From an uncultured Flavihumibacter sp. (lineage in GTDB: Bacteria; Bacteroidota; Bacteroidia; Chitinophagales; Chitinophagaceae): a DNA stretch of 5,828 bases. A program made the translations under genes and the position numbers. The stretch lies in NCBI GenBank assembly GCA_946482545.1, contig CAMLRX010000196.1, positions 1-5,828 on the forward strand, given 5' to 3'. Below, in pieces: positions 5,799 through 5,828 of the stretch; the stretch's first letter is position 1, and each line of letters starts with the position of its first letter. The notes beneath the pieces were generated by a model, which ran no database searches, was not told the origin of the DNA, and was given only the letters and a program-made list of their open reading frames with translations.

Positions 5799-5828
5799 TT
5801 ATTCGTAAACTGAGTAATCTCCGTTGCG
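5799..5828 (-). CDS. C-terminal end of an unidentified leftward protein (partial, cut by the right edge)
   Basis: The reverse strand from 5828 reads RNGDYSVYE and then TAA (5801-5799), with a strong leftward terminator starting 6 nt later. The terminator makes a leftward gene likely. The frame is less certain: a second frame gives QRRLLSLRII with a stop at 5796-5794, and a third runs into the terminator. The chosen frame has the more ordinary codons. No family can be assigned. Confidence 0.4.
   Translation of the reverse strand, partial: RNGDYSVYE

Overview
The window looks like chromosomal DNA of a member of the Bacteroidota, most likely a Chitinophagaceae-type genus. The signs are a TonB-dependent receptor with an N-terminal carboxypeptidase-regulatory-like domain, a lipoprotein whose cysteine is followed by KKD (the phylum's surface-export pattern), gene starts without Shine-Dalgarno sequences, and a possible promoter ending in the TTTG typical of the phylum. 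The genus is a guess from sequence style.

Layout: positions 1-80 hold the last 25 codons of a rightward gene. Positions 81-397 are a convergent intergenic region with two inverted copies of a degenerate 8-nt tandem repeat (GCAA-type) around a perfect 13-bp hairpin. A leftward two-gene operon follows, read from right to left: an 825-residue TonB-dependent outer-membrane receptor (4288-1811), then, 24 nt further on, a 462-residue surface lipoprotein resembling the DUF4374 beta-propeller family (1786-398). A 226-nt divergent promoter region (4289-4514) separates the receptor from a rightward AraC-family regulator (4515-5474). Positions 5475-5798 are a second convergent intergenic region with three more copies of the repeat and a well-formed terminator for a leftward gene whose last codons are cut by the right edge.

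Interpretation: a TonB receptor paired with a DUF4374-type lipoprotein resembles the XusA/XusB xenosiderophore-uptake pair of Bacteroides thetaiotaomicron, in which the lipoprotein captures a ferric siderophore at the cell surface and passes it to the receptor. The divergent regulator has a C-terminal domain most like the PchR/YbtA group, which activates siderophore-receptor genes when the ferric siderophore is present. The three genes therefore read as a compact substrate-sensing iron-siderophore uptake module without biosynthesis genes. The substrate cannot be read from sequence. The repeat family occupies both convergent gene ends and is absent from the divergent promoter region.
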